64,000 nucleotides of DNA from Sepioteuthis lessoniana (GCA_963585895.1 OY757917.1:99776774-99840773); one strand, 5' to 3'; positions 1-12,070 are shown, numbered from the stretch's first letter. A program made the numbers and translations. The notes: generated from the letters alone by a model not told the origin.

Positions 1-380
1 TTAGACACATCACTGAGAATTTCAGCATAACTGGTCTTAACACTTTCAGTCCAAAACACAAGCAATCTCATGAAATTTATAAACTAAATACAATACTGTC
101 AAATTGTTGGGAAGTGTAAACCAAGGTATTTCCACATTATATTCATGCCTTACATATTTAAAATGTTTATATGCAAAACATGTTTCAATAATAATTGCCC
201 TCGGAAGAAACTATAGCTACCACAATGCAAACAAATAATGTTAAATAAATAAATCTAGCACATAATTCAATATCTTAAATGCTAAATATTGCTGAGCAAA
301 ATACTGCTATATGCATTGAATTTATATGCATCTAAATTTTAATTGATTACCCTTAAAGTTATATCTTTTTTAAACATTCC

Positions 381-441
<61 letters not shown>

Positions 442-590
442 AAAAAGATATATCTTATATGTATGTCCATAGGGACACATCATCAGTGATATTCCTGGAT
501 TGATTCAGAGTTTCAGGTCTTTTAACATCAGACACAATTGCCCAGGTGAACCAGCTGGGATTGCTCGCTTCTCAGCTTGCATTCCAACAG

Positions 591-629
<39 letters not shown>

Positions 630-1024
630 CAAGTTATAGCGGAATTCTTATCACCATGTCATTGCCAAATATCATTAAATTTCTTACTTCATTTTTCTTA
701 ATTGTTCTAACACCAGTTCATAACCTTTACATTGGATATCATAATACCTTATAATAATTTTAAAGGTCTTAAAGTGACTTTTATAAAAATAGTTTTTGCA
801 GGGAAATGTGGTACGAGGAACTATCAAAAATGGAAAATGAAACAGCAAAAGGGTTAATAATGTCAAAATTTTTCTTAGAAATTTTAGGATTTGTTTTATT
901 TCTAGAGAAATTTGCAAGGACTGAGTTTATTCTCCAATTGTGATAAGAGCAGCACACTAACCACTGGTCAAGCAGATGTACTTATGAATATTCTATTTAA
1001 GTTATGCACCGGATTTACAGTAGT
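1..1024. other. AT-rich non-coding stretch with microsatellites
   Basis: I see no gene here. The stretch is AT-rich and holds a (TG)n microsatellite at about 384-438 and a (TA)n run at about 596-627. The short open frames across the (TA)n run encode alternating Tyr-Ile and are simple-repeat artefacts. Confidence 0.6.
384..438. repeat. (TG)n microsatellite
   Basis: About 27 uninterrupted TG dinucleotides. Long TG/CA runs recur at 38901-38975 and 42869-42923. The purity suggests that it is active and polymorphic. Confidence 0.95.
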
Positions 1025-1550
1025 TGCTTGGTTGGCGTTTTATGGCATATCAAACGTTGTTGGTTATTTAAAACCAAATCCTGCGTTTATATATATGATT
1101 TGTAAACAAATAGTTTGTTTATAACTTTATTTTTAAATGAATTGTCAGAGCTTATTTGTTTGCACACAGTTAAAAGGTTTCAAGTATTGTTATTTAACAT
1201 TAGTAATTCTATTTGTCAAATATTTCTATCTCATATGAATAATTTGCATACAGCTATATGGTTTTAAATAACTAATTATGATAATCCTTAGTAAATGATT
1301 GAACTGATCTATTTGACCCATAGATGTTACCCAAACAGGTGCTACCACTCCAGGTCAGAGTAGACTTGGGAGTAATGGCGATGAAGAAGTACTCCATGTT
1401 CCCCAAAGCTCAAGGACAGAAGCCTCTCCATCAGATGTAGTTTAATGTCATACTCAGGATGCTTGTGGCAGGTGGGGGTGGGGGTCTTACTCTTCTGCAA
1501 TGGTGCAGTTGGTGAAGTCTACAGTCCAAGCTGACTGGGCAGGTTTACAG
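1025..1550 (+). mobile_element. Element C copy 1
   Basis: This is a diverged copy of the dispersed repeat called element C here. The head at 1025-1085 has the GGCATATCAA...GGTTATTT arrangement. A middle section follows with 'CACACAGTTAAA.GGTTTCAAGTATTG' type sub-repeats. The conserved 3' block at 1310-1550 includes TTTGACCCATAGATG, the hairpin around CCACTCCAGGTCAGAGT, GAAGAAGTACTC and a CTGACTGGG end. It has no coding capacity. The class is unknown; see the 25455-25835 copy for its defined ends. Confidence 0.75.
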
Positions 1551-1855
1551 TAGTATCAAGTTATATCTAATAGAGTTGACTCGTATGTGCATGTGTGTGT
1601 ATTGTGGTACTTTGATTGATATCATTAATTGGTTCTTGGCATGAATATACTATAAAAAATTGATGCAATTTTTTCCTATTTTAATTGATAAAAGAAAATA
1701 TAAAGGACTTCTCATAAAATAATTGTTTCAAACTCATAATGTAACTCAGTAGAAATAAAAGTTAAGATATCATTGTATATATAATAAAAAAAATGGAAGA
1801 GAAAAAAGGTTAAAAGAAAAAAAGGAAAACAAAAGAAAGTGGAAAAGAGAAAGGT
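1551..1855. other. AT-rich linker with purine-rich tract
   Basis: No gene is seen. At 1785-1850 the plus strand is almost all A and G. Such purine-rich runs tend to follow the 3' ends of element C copies in this window (here and after 2612). Confidence 0.5.
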
Positions 1856-2612
1856 TGACTGATTGATTTTAATGATATGTCAACTTGTTACTGGTTATTT
1901 TATGCCTAAAAGGGAAGGGAATTGTACTTTATATTTACAGTGAACATTGTATGCTTATATTCACATTTTAAGTGTAGTTGTTTTAAGTAAATTGGTCTAT
2001 CGTAGTTGAAGGTTGCCTGAAGGCTCCTTTTCAAAAGCTACAGCACCAAGGTGTAGGGGAGGGCACTACTCCTTTCCCTGTCATTGCTTCACTTACTCTT
2101 GATCCATATCTTATAATGCTGTTAAGCAAGGAGGCATCAAGTGCCATTTTCTGAGTCTTTGGCATGACTTGACAAACAGTCTAACCATTATGCCAATGAG
2201 CTGGTGTTTAATGATAATCATTTGTTAGCACACAGTTATATGGTTTTAAGTAACTCATAATAATAATCCTTAGTGAACAATTATAGCTTCAAGTAATTAT
2301 TCTTAATACAAATAATTTATAATTATTTGGTATCAAGTATTCCTATTCAATATCAATAATTTTTAAACAGATCTATTTGACCCATAGATTCACTCTGACC
2401 CAGAGTGCTAATATCTTAACAGGTAGGAGCTCTCCAGGTCAGAGTAAACCTGGCAATGAATGGATTCTCTGCAGTATCAAAAGCTAGAGCCTCTTCACTG
2501 GATGCAGTTTAATACCGACACCAAGACAGACACTTTTTTATGAGTTGGGAGAAGTCTTACCTCTTAGCATACATGGATACAGTCAGTGTATCCTAGGCCC
2601 AGCCAACCAAAC
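1856..2612 (+). mobile_element. Element C copy 2, split by a SINE
   Basis: The head is at 1858-1915 (GATTGATTTTAATGATATG, then GGTTATTTTATGCC). After the nested SINE A at 2004-2212, the element resumes with CACACAGTTATATGG sub-repeats. The 3' block follows (TTTGACCCATAGATTC, CCAGGTCAGAGTAAACCTGG) and the copy ends at a CCCAGCCAACC motif. Removing the SINE restores the order seen in other copies, so the SINE arrived later. Confidence 0.75.
2004..2212 (-). mobile_element. SINE A copy, degraded head
   Basis: Read on the minus strand it carries the SINE A body: AAGACTCAGAAAATGG, a poorly kept GTTAAGC...ATAAGATATGGATC section, then TGTAGCTTTTGAAAAGGAGCC and the 3' end near GGTCGCC. The tRNA-like head is damaged around the B box. 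It lies inside element C copy 2. Confidence 0.7.
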
Positions 2613-3740
2613 AGAAAAAGAAAATGGGTTAAGCAAAGAGAAAAAGTGAAAGTGAAAGCAAAAATGAAAGAAAGGATAAAAAAAATCATTTAAAAGGGAA
2701 AAAGGAAAGTAAAAACGAGAAAAGAAATGCAAAAAAAATTTAAAACAACAGAACAAAAAATGTTGTACTTGGATAATTGTCAAATCATTAATACATACAA
2801 AACCTTTTCAGTACTCTAATATCTATATTTATTCAAGATATGATATTGATAAAAACAACTTTTAAAAAATATTGAAAAAGCTGTTTAATTTCTCTTCAGT
2901 TGTAGCTTAGTTGCTCATGAGAGAGAGAAGAAAGAAAGACAGAAGGGGCAGCAAGAAGGTTAAAATAAATATACAGTGGAAAAAAAGAAAACTGAGAGAA
3001 AATATTAATGCAGCAAGAAAATTAGAAAAATTGATTGACACTCAAAATAAAATCAAACAAGTAGAGTAAGACTATGGTGAAAAGAAAATGACCGAAGAAG
3101 AACAAGAAAGAGAGGAAAGGAAAGTGGAAGAGAAAGTAGGGCAAAATAAAAATGGGGAAAGGGATTTTACAAAATCAACATGAAAATAAGAGGGATAATA
3201 AGTCAGAAAATGTGACAGGGGTTATAGAATGTAATGAGAAAATAAAGGAAAATAAAAATGGGCAAAGGATTTTACAAAATCAACATGAAAATAAGAGGGA
3301 TAATAAGTCTGAAAATATGACAGGGGTTATAGAATGTAATGAGAAAATAAAGGAAAATAAAAATGGGCAAAGGATTTTATAGAATCAACATGAAAATAAG
3401 AGGGATAAGTCTGAAAATGTGACAGGGGTTACAGAATGTAATGAGAAAATAAAGGAAAATAAAAATGGGCAAAGGATTTTACAAAATCAACATGAAAATA
3501 AGAGGGATAATAAGTCTGAAAAGGTGACAGGGGTTATAGAATGTAATGAGAAAGAAGGGGAGAAGACCAAGAGAATCAGAATGTGGATAAAAAAAGGAAA
3601 AGAAAAAATAGAACCAGAGAGATAGAGATTAAAATTAATGAGAGGAGACAAGGGAAACAAATGATAAAACAAAAGGATTCTTACAAAGATTTTTTAAATC
3701 AGCAAATAAAGAAAAAGTAAATAAATTATGAGATAGAGAG
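2605..3740. repeat. Purine-rich (A+G) tract
   Basis: The plus strand is strongly biased to A and G for over a kilobase (runs such as GAAAGAAAGGAT, GAGAGAGAAGAAAG). It contains the 105-bp minisatellite. Open frames on either strand reflect low complexity (Lys/Glu on plus, Phe/Leu/Ser on minus) except possibly the minisatellite frame. Confidence 0.75.
3152..3560 (+). repeat. 105-bp minisatellite, ~3.9 units, one reading frame
   Basis: Direct repeats start at 3152, 3257, 3362 and 3464, so unit lengths are 105, 105 and 102 bp, all multiples of three. One frame therefore runs through all units, giving a 35-residue repeat with motifs such as QNQHENKRDNKSEN and VTGVIECNEK. The frame is open from 3152 to 3625 except for one TAG at 3380-3382, where other units have CAA. 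There is no in-frame ATG upstream because of a TAG at 3137-3139. It may be non-coding with chance frame conservation; no known domain is recognised. Confidence 0.85.
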
Positions 3741-4548
3741 AGAGGGTAGTCTTAGTACTTATCTCTCACTCAACCTTGTGGGTTGAGGAGTGATTGGTTC
3801 GGGCAGTTGATTTTGTCCATAGTTAATCCCAGCCCATCTACATTATACTCTTTCCAAACAGCTGTCAACTATTGTCAGGTTTCAAAAAAGTTATTTCATT
3901 AAATAGACTGCCAAATGGTTAAAATCAGCTCCCAAAAATCTTTATTTTCATTTGGACTTGTCTTTTTTTCCTCCTCATACTATACCTATAAAAATTTATG
4001 CAAAGAACCATATATATATATATATATATATCCAATGTCTATTATCAAGAGTGTAAGCATAGTCATGTAAATGCATATGAAGTTTATATCTCCTATTAAA
4101 TGTGCAAGAATGTGTACCTATATAACTGGTAAAATGATTTTGATTTTCAGCAAATCAAAGTGCAAAAATTCTTTGGTTGCCAAACACTGAAGTCATTTAG
4201 TGTCAGTAGTCTTAAAGGAATGTACACAGCAGAGCACTATCTCAACAATTTTTCTTACTTTTTACCACATTATGACACAAGAAAACATTAACACTCCTAT
4301 ACAAGTTTATTTGAAATAATCCAGACAACAAAGAAAGATTTACTTTGGTATATCAATGTCTGCAGCCTAATAATGTGAAGAAACATGTATTTTATGCAAT
4401 AGATACTTATTTTTTTAACATGATCTCCTTCTTTGTGAAAGTACTTAATCCAATACTTTACCATTATTCACATAGATTGAATATTATATAGTGAAAACTT
4501 CAAATCAAAATTTACTTTTGTCAACCAATTGACTTATTGATCTATATA
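3741..4548. other. AT-rich stretch without recognised features
   Basis: I see only unique-looking AT-rich DNA with a short (TA)n at 4012-4031. Confidence 0.5.
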
Positions 4549-4564
4549 TAAGTACATTAAGTAA

Positions 4565-4833
4565 AGTTAAGTGGGCGACCTTAGTCAAGGGTGACCCGAA
4601 GGCTCCCTTTTCAATAGCTACAACACTGAGGTGTAGGGAAGGGGGCTACTCCATTTCCTGGATTGCTTCATTTTACGCTTGATCCTTACCTTATAATGCT
4701 GAGCGTTAAGCAAGGCGATATCAAGTACCATTTTCTCAGTCTTTGGTATGACTCGACCTGGGATTGAACCCTGGTCTCCCCAACCAATGGGGAACACTCT
4801 ACTCATTAAGCCAATAGCTGGTATGGGTTAGGG
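4565..4833 (-). mobile_element. SINE A copy with target site duplication
   Basis: A tRNA-derived SINE read on the minus strand. The head is TATTGGCTTAATGAGTAGAG (A box TTGGCTTAATG region) and the B box lies in GGGTTCAATCCC. The body follows with AAGACTGAGAAAATGGTACTT and GCTCAGCATTATAAGG, and the 3' end is near AGGTCGCCCACTTAA. It is flanked by TAAGTACATTAAGTAA (4549-4564) and TAAGTACATTAATTAA (4834-4849), a 16-bp duplication with one mismatch. This marks retrotransposition and sets the ends. The 62-residue open frame inside is not a gene. Confidence 0.9.
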
Positions 4834-4849
4834 TAAGTACATTAATTAA

Positions 4850-6274
4850 GTCTTTATTTTCTACATAATCTCTTTTTTTGTCAATGCCCTTAATTCATTG
4901 GAGTATATTAAATACATAGAACAAATTTTATAAAGTGAAAATGCCAGATCAAAATTCAGCTGATAACTACATGTCAGGGTACAGATTTACTGATACACTA
5001 TTGTATACAGAAATAGGTTTTTGTACTCTTTCTTTCATATGTTATTATACATATATTTATATTTATGGTCTGATTTGACATGTATTTAGATGAAAAAAAA
5101 AAGCATTTCAATAAAATGTGTAACAGGACATTTTGAAGAAATTAAGAATAAAAGATTAAGTAATCAATATTAGACCAACAGAAAAGATTAAATATGCATA
5201 TTTCAACAATTTAGATTCATCTTCATCGGTATGAATATATGATTTTCAAATGAAGAAGATAAAATACAGGATATTTTCCTAGCTAATTTAATTCTGGTTA
5301 TTTGCAAGAAATCTTTCTGAGATGGAACTTTTTTTTTGATAGACCAAATTTTTCATCACTCAGTAATTCCTAAAATATTTACAAAATCATGTTCAAACAG
5401 ACAATATTTAAAGAAAAAATGTGAAAATTAGTTTGAAAAATATACTCATAACTAATCAGTATTTTATTTAAAAAATATTATTTCAGTCCCATAATAATCT
5501 TTACATTTGCATGTAAATTTGATGAACAAAATTTAAAAATTAATATAAGACAGAGTAAATTAAAAAATTGTTTAGTTGAACTATAATTATTCAGTATTAT
5601 TTTCAGATCATAATTTGTTTTGAGAATGATGTGAATAATCATCATAATTTGAAGCAAATTAATCTTATTTCCTACTTAGTGGCATATCTATAGTATTGCA
5701 GGTAAGGCACATGTCTGGGGTACCACTTAGAGATATTGGCAGTAGGGCCATTCACTTGGGAGGTAGTCTGTAATTGTAATTTTCAGTAGTGCCATAATTT
5801 GTTAATTAAAAGATTAATGAAATTAACTTGTATTTTTGAGCAGATCTTATGGTAAAGTTATCTAACAAATTGGTGTCAGATATTTAGACAGGGGTGCAAT
5901 TTCAGTGCTTGCCATAGGTGCTATTTTCTGTAGATAAGCCTCCTTTCCTACTTGTCAATAATATCTTGATTACCAATAAAATCTGTTAGCAATTTTTTCC
6001 TTTAAAAACACCTGTAACTCTAGACACAAATTAAAAAAATCCGCAGACAAACAGAATTGATTCTGGGTAGATTTAAGAAAATTTGATGATTAAGTAAAGA
6101 TAAATTTCCACAGGAAGTAATAAATTACCATGCCATGACCCTATATTCTTCCCAAATGAACCTGTTTACTGCCACTGATCAGATAGCAAGTTGTCAGTTT
6201 CATGCCAAGGGTGAGATATACTTATTTACATTTTAACACATTTAAGTACAAGTTACATTTTTTTGTTTTTAGAT
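4850..6274. other. AT-rich stretch with a possible old repeat remnant
   Basis: Mostly featureless AT-rich DNA. At about 5680-5940 the composition changes (GTGGCATATCTATAGTATTG, CTGGGGTACCACTTAG, GGGGTGCAATTTCAGTGC), and this reads like a decayed dispersed element. I cannot name the family or place its ends. Confidence 0.35.
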
Positions 6275-6480
6275 AGGCTGTTTGTATTTTACTTGCGCTA
6301 ATGCCCTAGGGAAAAACATGAATTCATCTGTTCTCCTTTCAGCTATAAGTACATGGTGGGGCAGACTTTGTAAATCAACCAGTTTAGGAGAAGGAAAACT
6401 TTGAATTCAAACCAGTTTTTCTCTGCTTAAAAATTTGATGTTGTGTCACATTTTGCCCCTTGAAGAGGGATAAGCTAGAT
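6275..6480 (+). mobile_element. SINE B copy, 5'-truncated
   Basis: It matches the SINE B body: TTTTACTTGCGCTAATGCCC, TGAATTCATCTGTTCTCCTT, GGGGCAGACTTTGTAAATC, then GAATTCAAACCAGTTTTTCT and CACATTTTGCCCCTTGAAGA. The tRNA-like head is missing. Confidence 0.75.
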
Positions 6481-6787
6481 ACATACATTTTCAGATATTC
6501 TGTTGATTGAAATAGAAATAAAATAAAAACTGTCAAACATGTAATGATGACTAAATTTTTTCCAAATATTTTGATGAGAAAACCCCGACAAACATTGCAC
6601 TATTAAAAATTTACTCACATCAAACAGGTTAAAGAATTTATTTTGTTTCCCCCCCCCTAGTTTTTTCAGTTTCCTTCTTAATATCCTTAATTACAACTGA
6701 CACATACCCAACAGGACAACTAATAAAGAATAGTAAGTAGGTATGCATATATATATATATATATATTATCTTTGCTAATCACATGCT

Positions 6788-7192
6788 GATTGATTGATTT
6801 TAATGGTATGACAACTCATCTCGAATTACTTTATGCCAAGAGGTTCGGGAAGCGCATCCATTGTATATTCTTATTTAAATTTTGTGCATTGTTGTTTCTT
6901 AAGAGGTTTTTGTTTTTTACCCATGGTCCTAACAGATATGAAAAATCTTTAAACAGATCTATTTGACCAATAGGGGGGACCCTAACAGATACTACCACTT
7001 TAGGTCAGAGTAGACCAAGGAGTAATGGTCATGAAGGAGTACTTCCCATTCCCTAGAACTGGAGCCTAACCATCAAATGCTGTTTAGTTTTATACCTTTG
7101 ATATGTTTTTCTTTTGTTTTTTGATGGAGAGAGGGTCTTACTTCTTTGCAGGGGATACAACCAGTGTATTCAAAGCAAGCACTGCTGAAAGG
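6788..7192 (+). mobile_element. Element C copy 3
   Basis: The head is GATTGATTTTAATGGTATGA with ATTACTTTATGCC as the returning hairpin arm. A short middle section follows, then the 3' block (ATTTGACCAATAGG, CTACCACTTTAGGTCAGAGT, CATGAAGGAGTACTTCCC, TTTAGTTTTATACC). Confidence 0.7.
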
Positions 7193-7221
7193 ATGACGAT
7201 TCAAGAGAGAAAATACTAATA

Positions 7222-7537
7222 GAATGCATGCTTAGCGTAATGGTTATCATTGGAGGAATTGGAATTGGTGACCCAAGTTCAAATTCTGGACAAGGTACTT
7301 TGTGTTTTACTCTAATGTTTCAAGTTAATGCTTTTAGGAAAGGTACAAATACATCTGTTCTCACCTCAGGTCTGGGTAAATAGTAAGGCAGACTGGGTGC
7401 TTAAGCTTAGGTTAGGCAAATAATCTAAGAGAAGAAAACTGAATTCAAAATCTGCTGTACTCTGCTTAAAAATTGACCTAATGTCATGTCTTGCCCATGG
7501 TGGAGGGGTTGGGTAAATACCTAAAGAATGCAAAAAA
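7222..7537 (+). mobile_element. SINE B copy, nearly full length
   Basis: The tRNA-like head begins at GCATGCTTAGCGTAATGGTT (A box region TAGCGTAATGG) and the B box is AGTTCAAATTC. The body runs through ATCTGTTCTCACC, AAGGCAGACTGGGTGC and GAATTCAAAATCTGC to the tail CATGTCTTGCCCATGGTGGA and GGGTTGGGTAAATAC. It lies between two element C copies. Confidence 0.8.
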
Positions 7538-7559
7538 TTTAAGCCTAACCTGCATATAG

Positions 7560-8285
7560 ATTTAGTTTGGTTTGGTATATCAACCATTGTAGGTTATTTA
7601 ATGCCAAATCATGTTTATACATATATATATATATTAAATATATGATTTGTAAACACATTTTGTTGATAACATTTCTAAACAAGCCTGAGCTCATTTTTTA
7701 GACACAGTTAAATGGTTTCAAGTATTGCTATATAACAGCCACAATTTAACATCATTCATTTACTTGCACACATTTAAATAGTTATTCATTTCAAGTATTG
7801 CTATGTTTCACTAACAATTCAATAAAAACATCAGTCATCTGTTTACACATAGTTAAATAATCAAACAGTTCTATTTCAAATAATTCAGTTTAGTATAAAT
7901 CAACAAAGTTAAATGATTCCAAGTATTGCTATGTATTACTAACAATTCAATAAGACATCAGTCATCTGTTTACACATAGTTAAATGATCAAACAGTTCTT
8001 TTTCAAATAATTCAGTTTAGCATATGTCATTTGCACAGAGTTTAAATGTCAAACCGCCCAATTTGACTCATAGATAGGACCCTATCAGGTGCTACCACTC
8101 TGGGCCAGAGTGGACCTGGGATCAATGTCAATGAAGGGGTACTCTGTATTCCCCCAAAGCTCTAGCATTACTGGAGCCTTACCATTAGATTGTTTAATAT
8201 CATATACATGACATTCATTGGGGAGGGTCTTAGCCCTCAGTAGAGATGCATTTGGTGTGTTCTACAGCCCCAGATGACTGGGCCA
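7560..8285 (+). mobile_element. Element C copy 4, long form
   Basis: The head GGTTTGGTATATCAACC pairs with GGTTATTTAATGCC. The middle is expanded by a two-copy direct repeat (7792-7919 and 7920-8030). The 3' block is well kept: TTTGACTCATAGATAGG, CTACCACTCTGGGCCAGAGT, GAAGGGGTACTCTG and the end CCAGATGACTGGGCC. Confidence 0.8.
7792..8030 (+). repeat. 128-bp direct repeat inside element C
   Basis: CAAGTATTGCTATGT starts at 7792 and again at 7920. The two copies share ACTAACAATTCAATAA, CATCAGTCATCTGTTTACAC and CAAATAATTCAGTTTAG with few differences. This shows that the middle of element C expands by tandem duplication. Confidence 0.8.
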
Positions 8286-11200
8286 CCTGCTGATAGAATT
8301 TGTTAAACTTTTAAGAGAAAAAATACTACTTTTTCCTTTCTTCCCATTTACCAGGCCTTAGTGATGATTGCTTTCACAAGACAATAATCAAAATTGGATA
8401 TATCAAGACATGGCATGTTGATAATTACTTCTCTTGGTAAACAGCTACAAAACTTCAAGAAACAGAACATAACCAACATTTTGACATTGTTGATATTAGG
8501 TTTGGTGCTTATAAAACTAAATTAGGATGAAGATTTACAAATTATACTAGATGACACAGCACCCCATAACACATAAACCTTATGACAAGCTGCTCAATAC
8601 TCTGTCCTACCATATGTCATATAATGCTTAGTTTTAAGAGAAATCAATATAAAGATTATTGCATAGAAAAACAAAACAGAAAGAAATTCAAAGTGAAATA
8701 TGTCCCAACTGAAAATGCAGACCAATAATCCATTGTCTTTGATGGCACCATTGTTCTTTATAGATTTCTATTCTAATATGAAATGCATATTTGCAAACAA
8801 CTTCAGAGTTTTCAAAAGATAAGCAACATAGCTCAGGGATATAATGAATTCCAGACTCTTCAGTTCAGCCCAAGGGTATAGAAAGATTGTTTAATTCCAT
8901 TAAAAAAATAAATAAATCTCAGAAATTCCAAAAATGGGCTATACTTAGTTTATGTTTCAATATTGTGGCAATAAAATATCTTGGGAACTTACAGTGACAG
9001 ATTTGCCACAGGATATTGTAATTACCTATCAGTGATGTAAAAGCAAATACTATATCTAGAAGTTTAAGATTAAAGCACAATCCATAACTTATTTTAAAAT
9101 ATATATGATTAAAACCTGTATTTGTTAACAATCAATTATTAATATAAAGAGGAGATGGTTGCTGCCAAACTGTTACAAGCCCACTGAAAGAACATAAAAA
9201 AGAAAGCTCACCAACTTCTTGGTGTACTCATGTACCCTATCCCATAATAGCAAAGGTCAACAAGAAGAACTGAGTTGGATGAGTCCATCTTCTCAAAGAA
9301 CAAGTGATATGTTACACTGTTAAATACACCCCTTACATTCTTTTATAAAAAGTTAATTTTCTTTTAATCAAAGATATCAAGATTTTATTATTTCTCATTG
9401 AACACTATAAAATAAGTTTTAATTAAGTGTCAAATCACATCCTACTTACAGAATTTATAATATAAAAATTTATGATATAATTATTTAAGAATAAATAAAG
9501 GAAAAATACTATATAATTATCATTTGATAGTTATCTCCCTTGAGAAATTATAATGATCCAGGTTAGTATGAGCACTGATCTCACACTTATTGAATTGGAA
9601 ATAGCTCTTAAAGCATTTTAAAGCTTCTGTACAAAAATTCAACAATGAATTATTTTTGCTATATTATAGTAACATGTAAAAATATTAAAACAAATAAAAA
9701 CAAATCATTATAATATAGATGTGTTATCAACTGTATGTGTTGGGAGATCACTTGTAAAATTTTAATAAATATTAATGCTAATCAGTATAAATTTGTTTTT
9801 TGTTTAATTTTTGAAGTATTGATTTCACTTCTCAAATTTTGCTTGTTTTTATACTTTTAAAACTAGTCTTTTCATTAAAAAAAAAATTAAAACTTTAATA
9901 GTGTACTGCTTTAACTACTGAATTATATATATGACATGGTATGATCTTAGAAAAGTTAAAAAAGCTTTAACTTATGTCTTTCACTTAATGTTCAGCTTCA
10001 TTGCTTAGAATTGTTTTAAAAACGAGAGATAAGGAATATGGCTAAATATTTTCTTTTAAGGAATTAGGTAATAAATGATATTCAGATGATAAAAAGAAGT
10101 GATCTTTTTTACCTCAGAGGGAATTTATTCATTTCATCTGCTTAACTCATTAACATCATGTGTACAGATCTTTTTCCATCTCTAGATTTTGATACAGACA
10201 AGTCTTTTTAATCCAAATTTTTTTGCCATGAGATGTAGCTATGTGCACTGTGAAAAAATATGCACAAAACAGAATGAAAGAAAATGATTCACATTATGAT
10301 AAAGCATTCAGCAACTTTGAAACAGAATTTAAACTTTAATTTCTATCATTAAACATATAAACTGTTTTAAAAATATTTAATTTGATATCCACTTGAAATT
10401 AGATAAAGAAGAGTTGGCTTCTATATTCAGGGATCATGGACTTAAAAATCCAGCATAAAAAAGTTACCAAGTGAAGTAATTTGGATTTCTATTAGAAGAG
10501 TATCCTAAAAAGTTTTTATTATCTTGATCTGTTTTCCACTTATATGAATTACAATTTTCTTCTCTTACATTAAACATAAAAACAGAGAAAGACTTCTGAA
10601 CATTGAAAAGGAAATGAGAATTTATCTTAGTTTTGTAATCTACAAATAAATATCTATATCACTTTAGTAATATAGCGATATATCATGGAGTTTTAATTTT
10701 GGTCCAGTTTTCCACATTATATGTAGACGAGGATTTTCTTCTCTTACAAACACTCCATGCAAAAAAAAAAAAGAGAAAGACAACTTTGCATTGAAAAGAA
10801 ATAATAAATCTTTATCTAACATATGTGCTAATATAGAAAATATTGCTAAAAATATCAAGCACATGGTTTGAATTGATAACGATGATTAATTTACTGATAA
10901 TATTCTTCAGTTTAAATTATTTTTGAGAATTAAAATGTGTAAATACCTTTTTATATATATTTTTCAATTTACATGTAAAGTGTACTCTGAACAAGAAAAG
11001 CTAGGAAGTATCTGATTTAAACAAACATGACATAATTTATTCAATAAATAAAATTGACCATCATTTAATACATAATGATTACATTTCCTGCCAATCTCAA
11101 ACTTTGTTTTAGCTCAGATCATTTAATGAAATATCTTGTGGCCTTTTTATATCAAATAAATCAAACACTAAATCTAATAAAATCTTTACTTTCTTTTTAA

Positions 11201-11760
11201 AATCTCAATTATTATTTGACAAAATCAGTTAAATGACTAAAGATCTGCAAATATTTGACAATCTAAAAAGAAGCCCAATAGAGTTTGAAAATATACGGGA
11301 TAATTTCAATTTTTCCCTGTTAATTGATGAAATCTAAATTTTCTCATCCATCAGGGTAACTTCTAACTGATCATTCTGGCCCAACCCTTAGACAAGACAA
11401 TCAGGTATGGGTGAAGGGTCGACAGATGTAATCAAAGAGATGCTTGCTTTCATTAATCAGTTATCTATTTTGATAAATTGATGTCAATGAAATGAACGGG
11501 TGGAAAATAAAAATATAAATGTCATTTTTCATATTTTAAAAATCACCTTAAAAATGGAGAAACAAAAATTAACAAATGGTGATCATCTTTAAGAATTCTT
11601 TTTTACTGCAAAGTTTAACAAAAATGATTAATGATTTTTTTAAATGACACATTATTTACACTTAGACTTTGGTTTTATTTTTACTCTAGCATAGTACCCA
11701 TGAAAAATGATTGGATTATTTACACATCAATCAGCACTTTTTCCTAGAATCACAATATTA
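8286..11760. other. Long AT-rich stretch without recognised genes
   Basis: No coding region, RNA gene or transposon is recognised. The only structure noticed is a diverged direct duplication near 10535-10620 and 10709-10810. Both copies share ATTTTCTTCTCTTACA followed by AGAGAAAGAC and CATTGAAAAG. Confidence 0.5.
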
Positions 11761-11799
11761 ATGTGTGTCTTGCCTAGGAACAAAATGGCATTCCCTGGT

Positions 11800-11965
11800 C
11801 TTCTGCCAAGGATCAGTGTAGTATCTGTACACTGCTTTAGATCAAATTGTTGATCCTCAATACTCTTTCTAAGATCAGTAGAGTATTCATATACTTAGCC
11901 AAGAATGAAAGAGTCCTTTTCCAGCCTTCTCTGTAAGATCAGTGTAGTATCTGTGTACTCTATCT
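11800..11965 (+). ncRNA. Three tandem U2-snRNA-like fragments (pseudogene-like)
   Basis: Three copies of a motif resembling the 5' part of spliceosomal U2 snRNA begin at about 11811, 11873 and 11937 (spacing 62 and 64 bp). Copies 1 and 3 read GATCAGTGTAGTATCTGT. The established U2 5' region includes AAGATCAAGTGTAGTATCTG, whose GUAGUA pairs with the branch point. Copy 2 is degraded (GATCAGTAGAGTATTC). No full-length U2 fold, Sm site or promoter is visible, so these would be fragments. A chance resemblance of a short tandem repeat cannot be excluded. Confidence 0.4.
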
Positions 11966-12009
11966 ATTTAGAATTTTCAAGTTTATTATACTTTTCAAGC
12001 AGCTGAATT

Positions 12010-12070
12010 TTGGTGTAATGGATATGTCACTTGTCTGGTTACCTCTAGGTCACGATTCACGCACTAATTA
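12010..12070 (+). repeat. Possible SINE head remnant
   Basis: TTTGGTGTAATGGATATGTC contains a good A-box match (TGGTGTAATGG), but the expected B box (GATTCACGC) is poor. It is probably a decayed tRNA-derived head. Confidence 0.3.
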
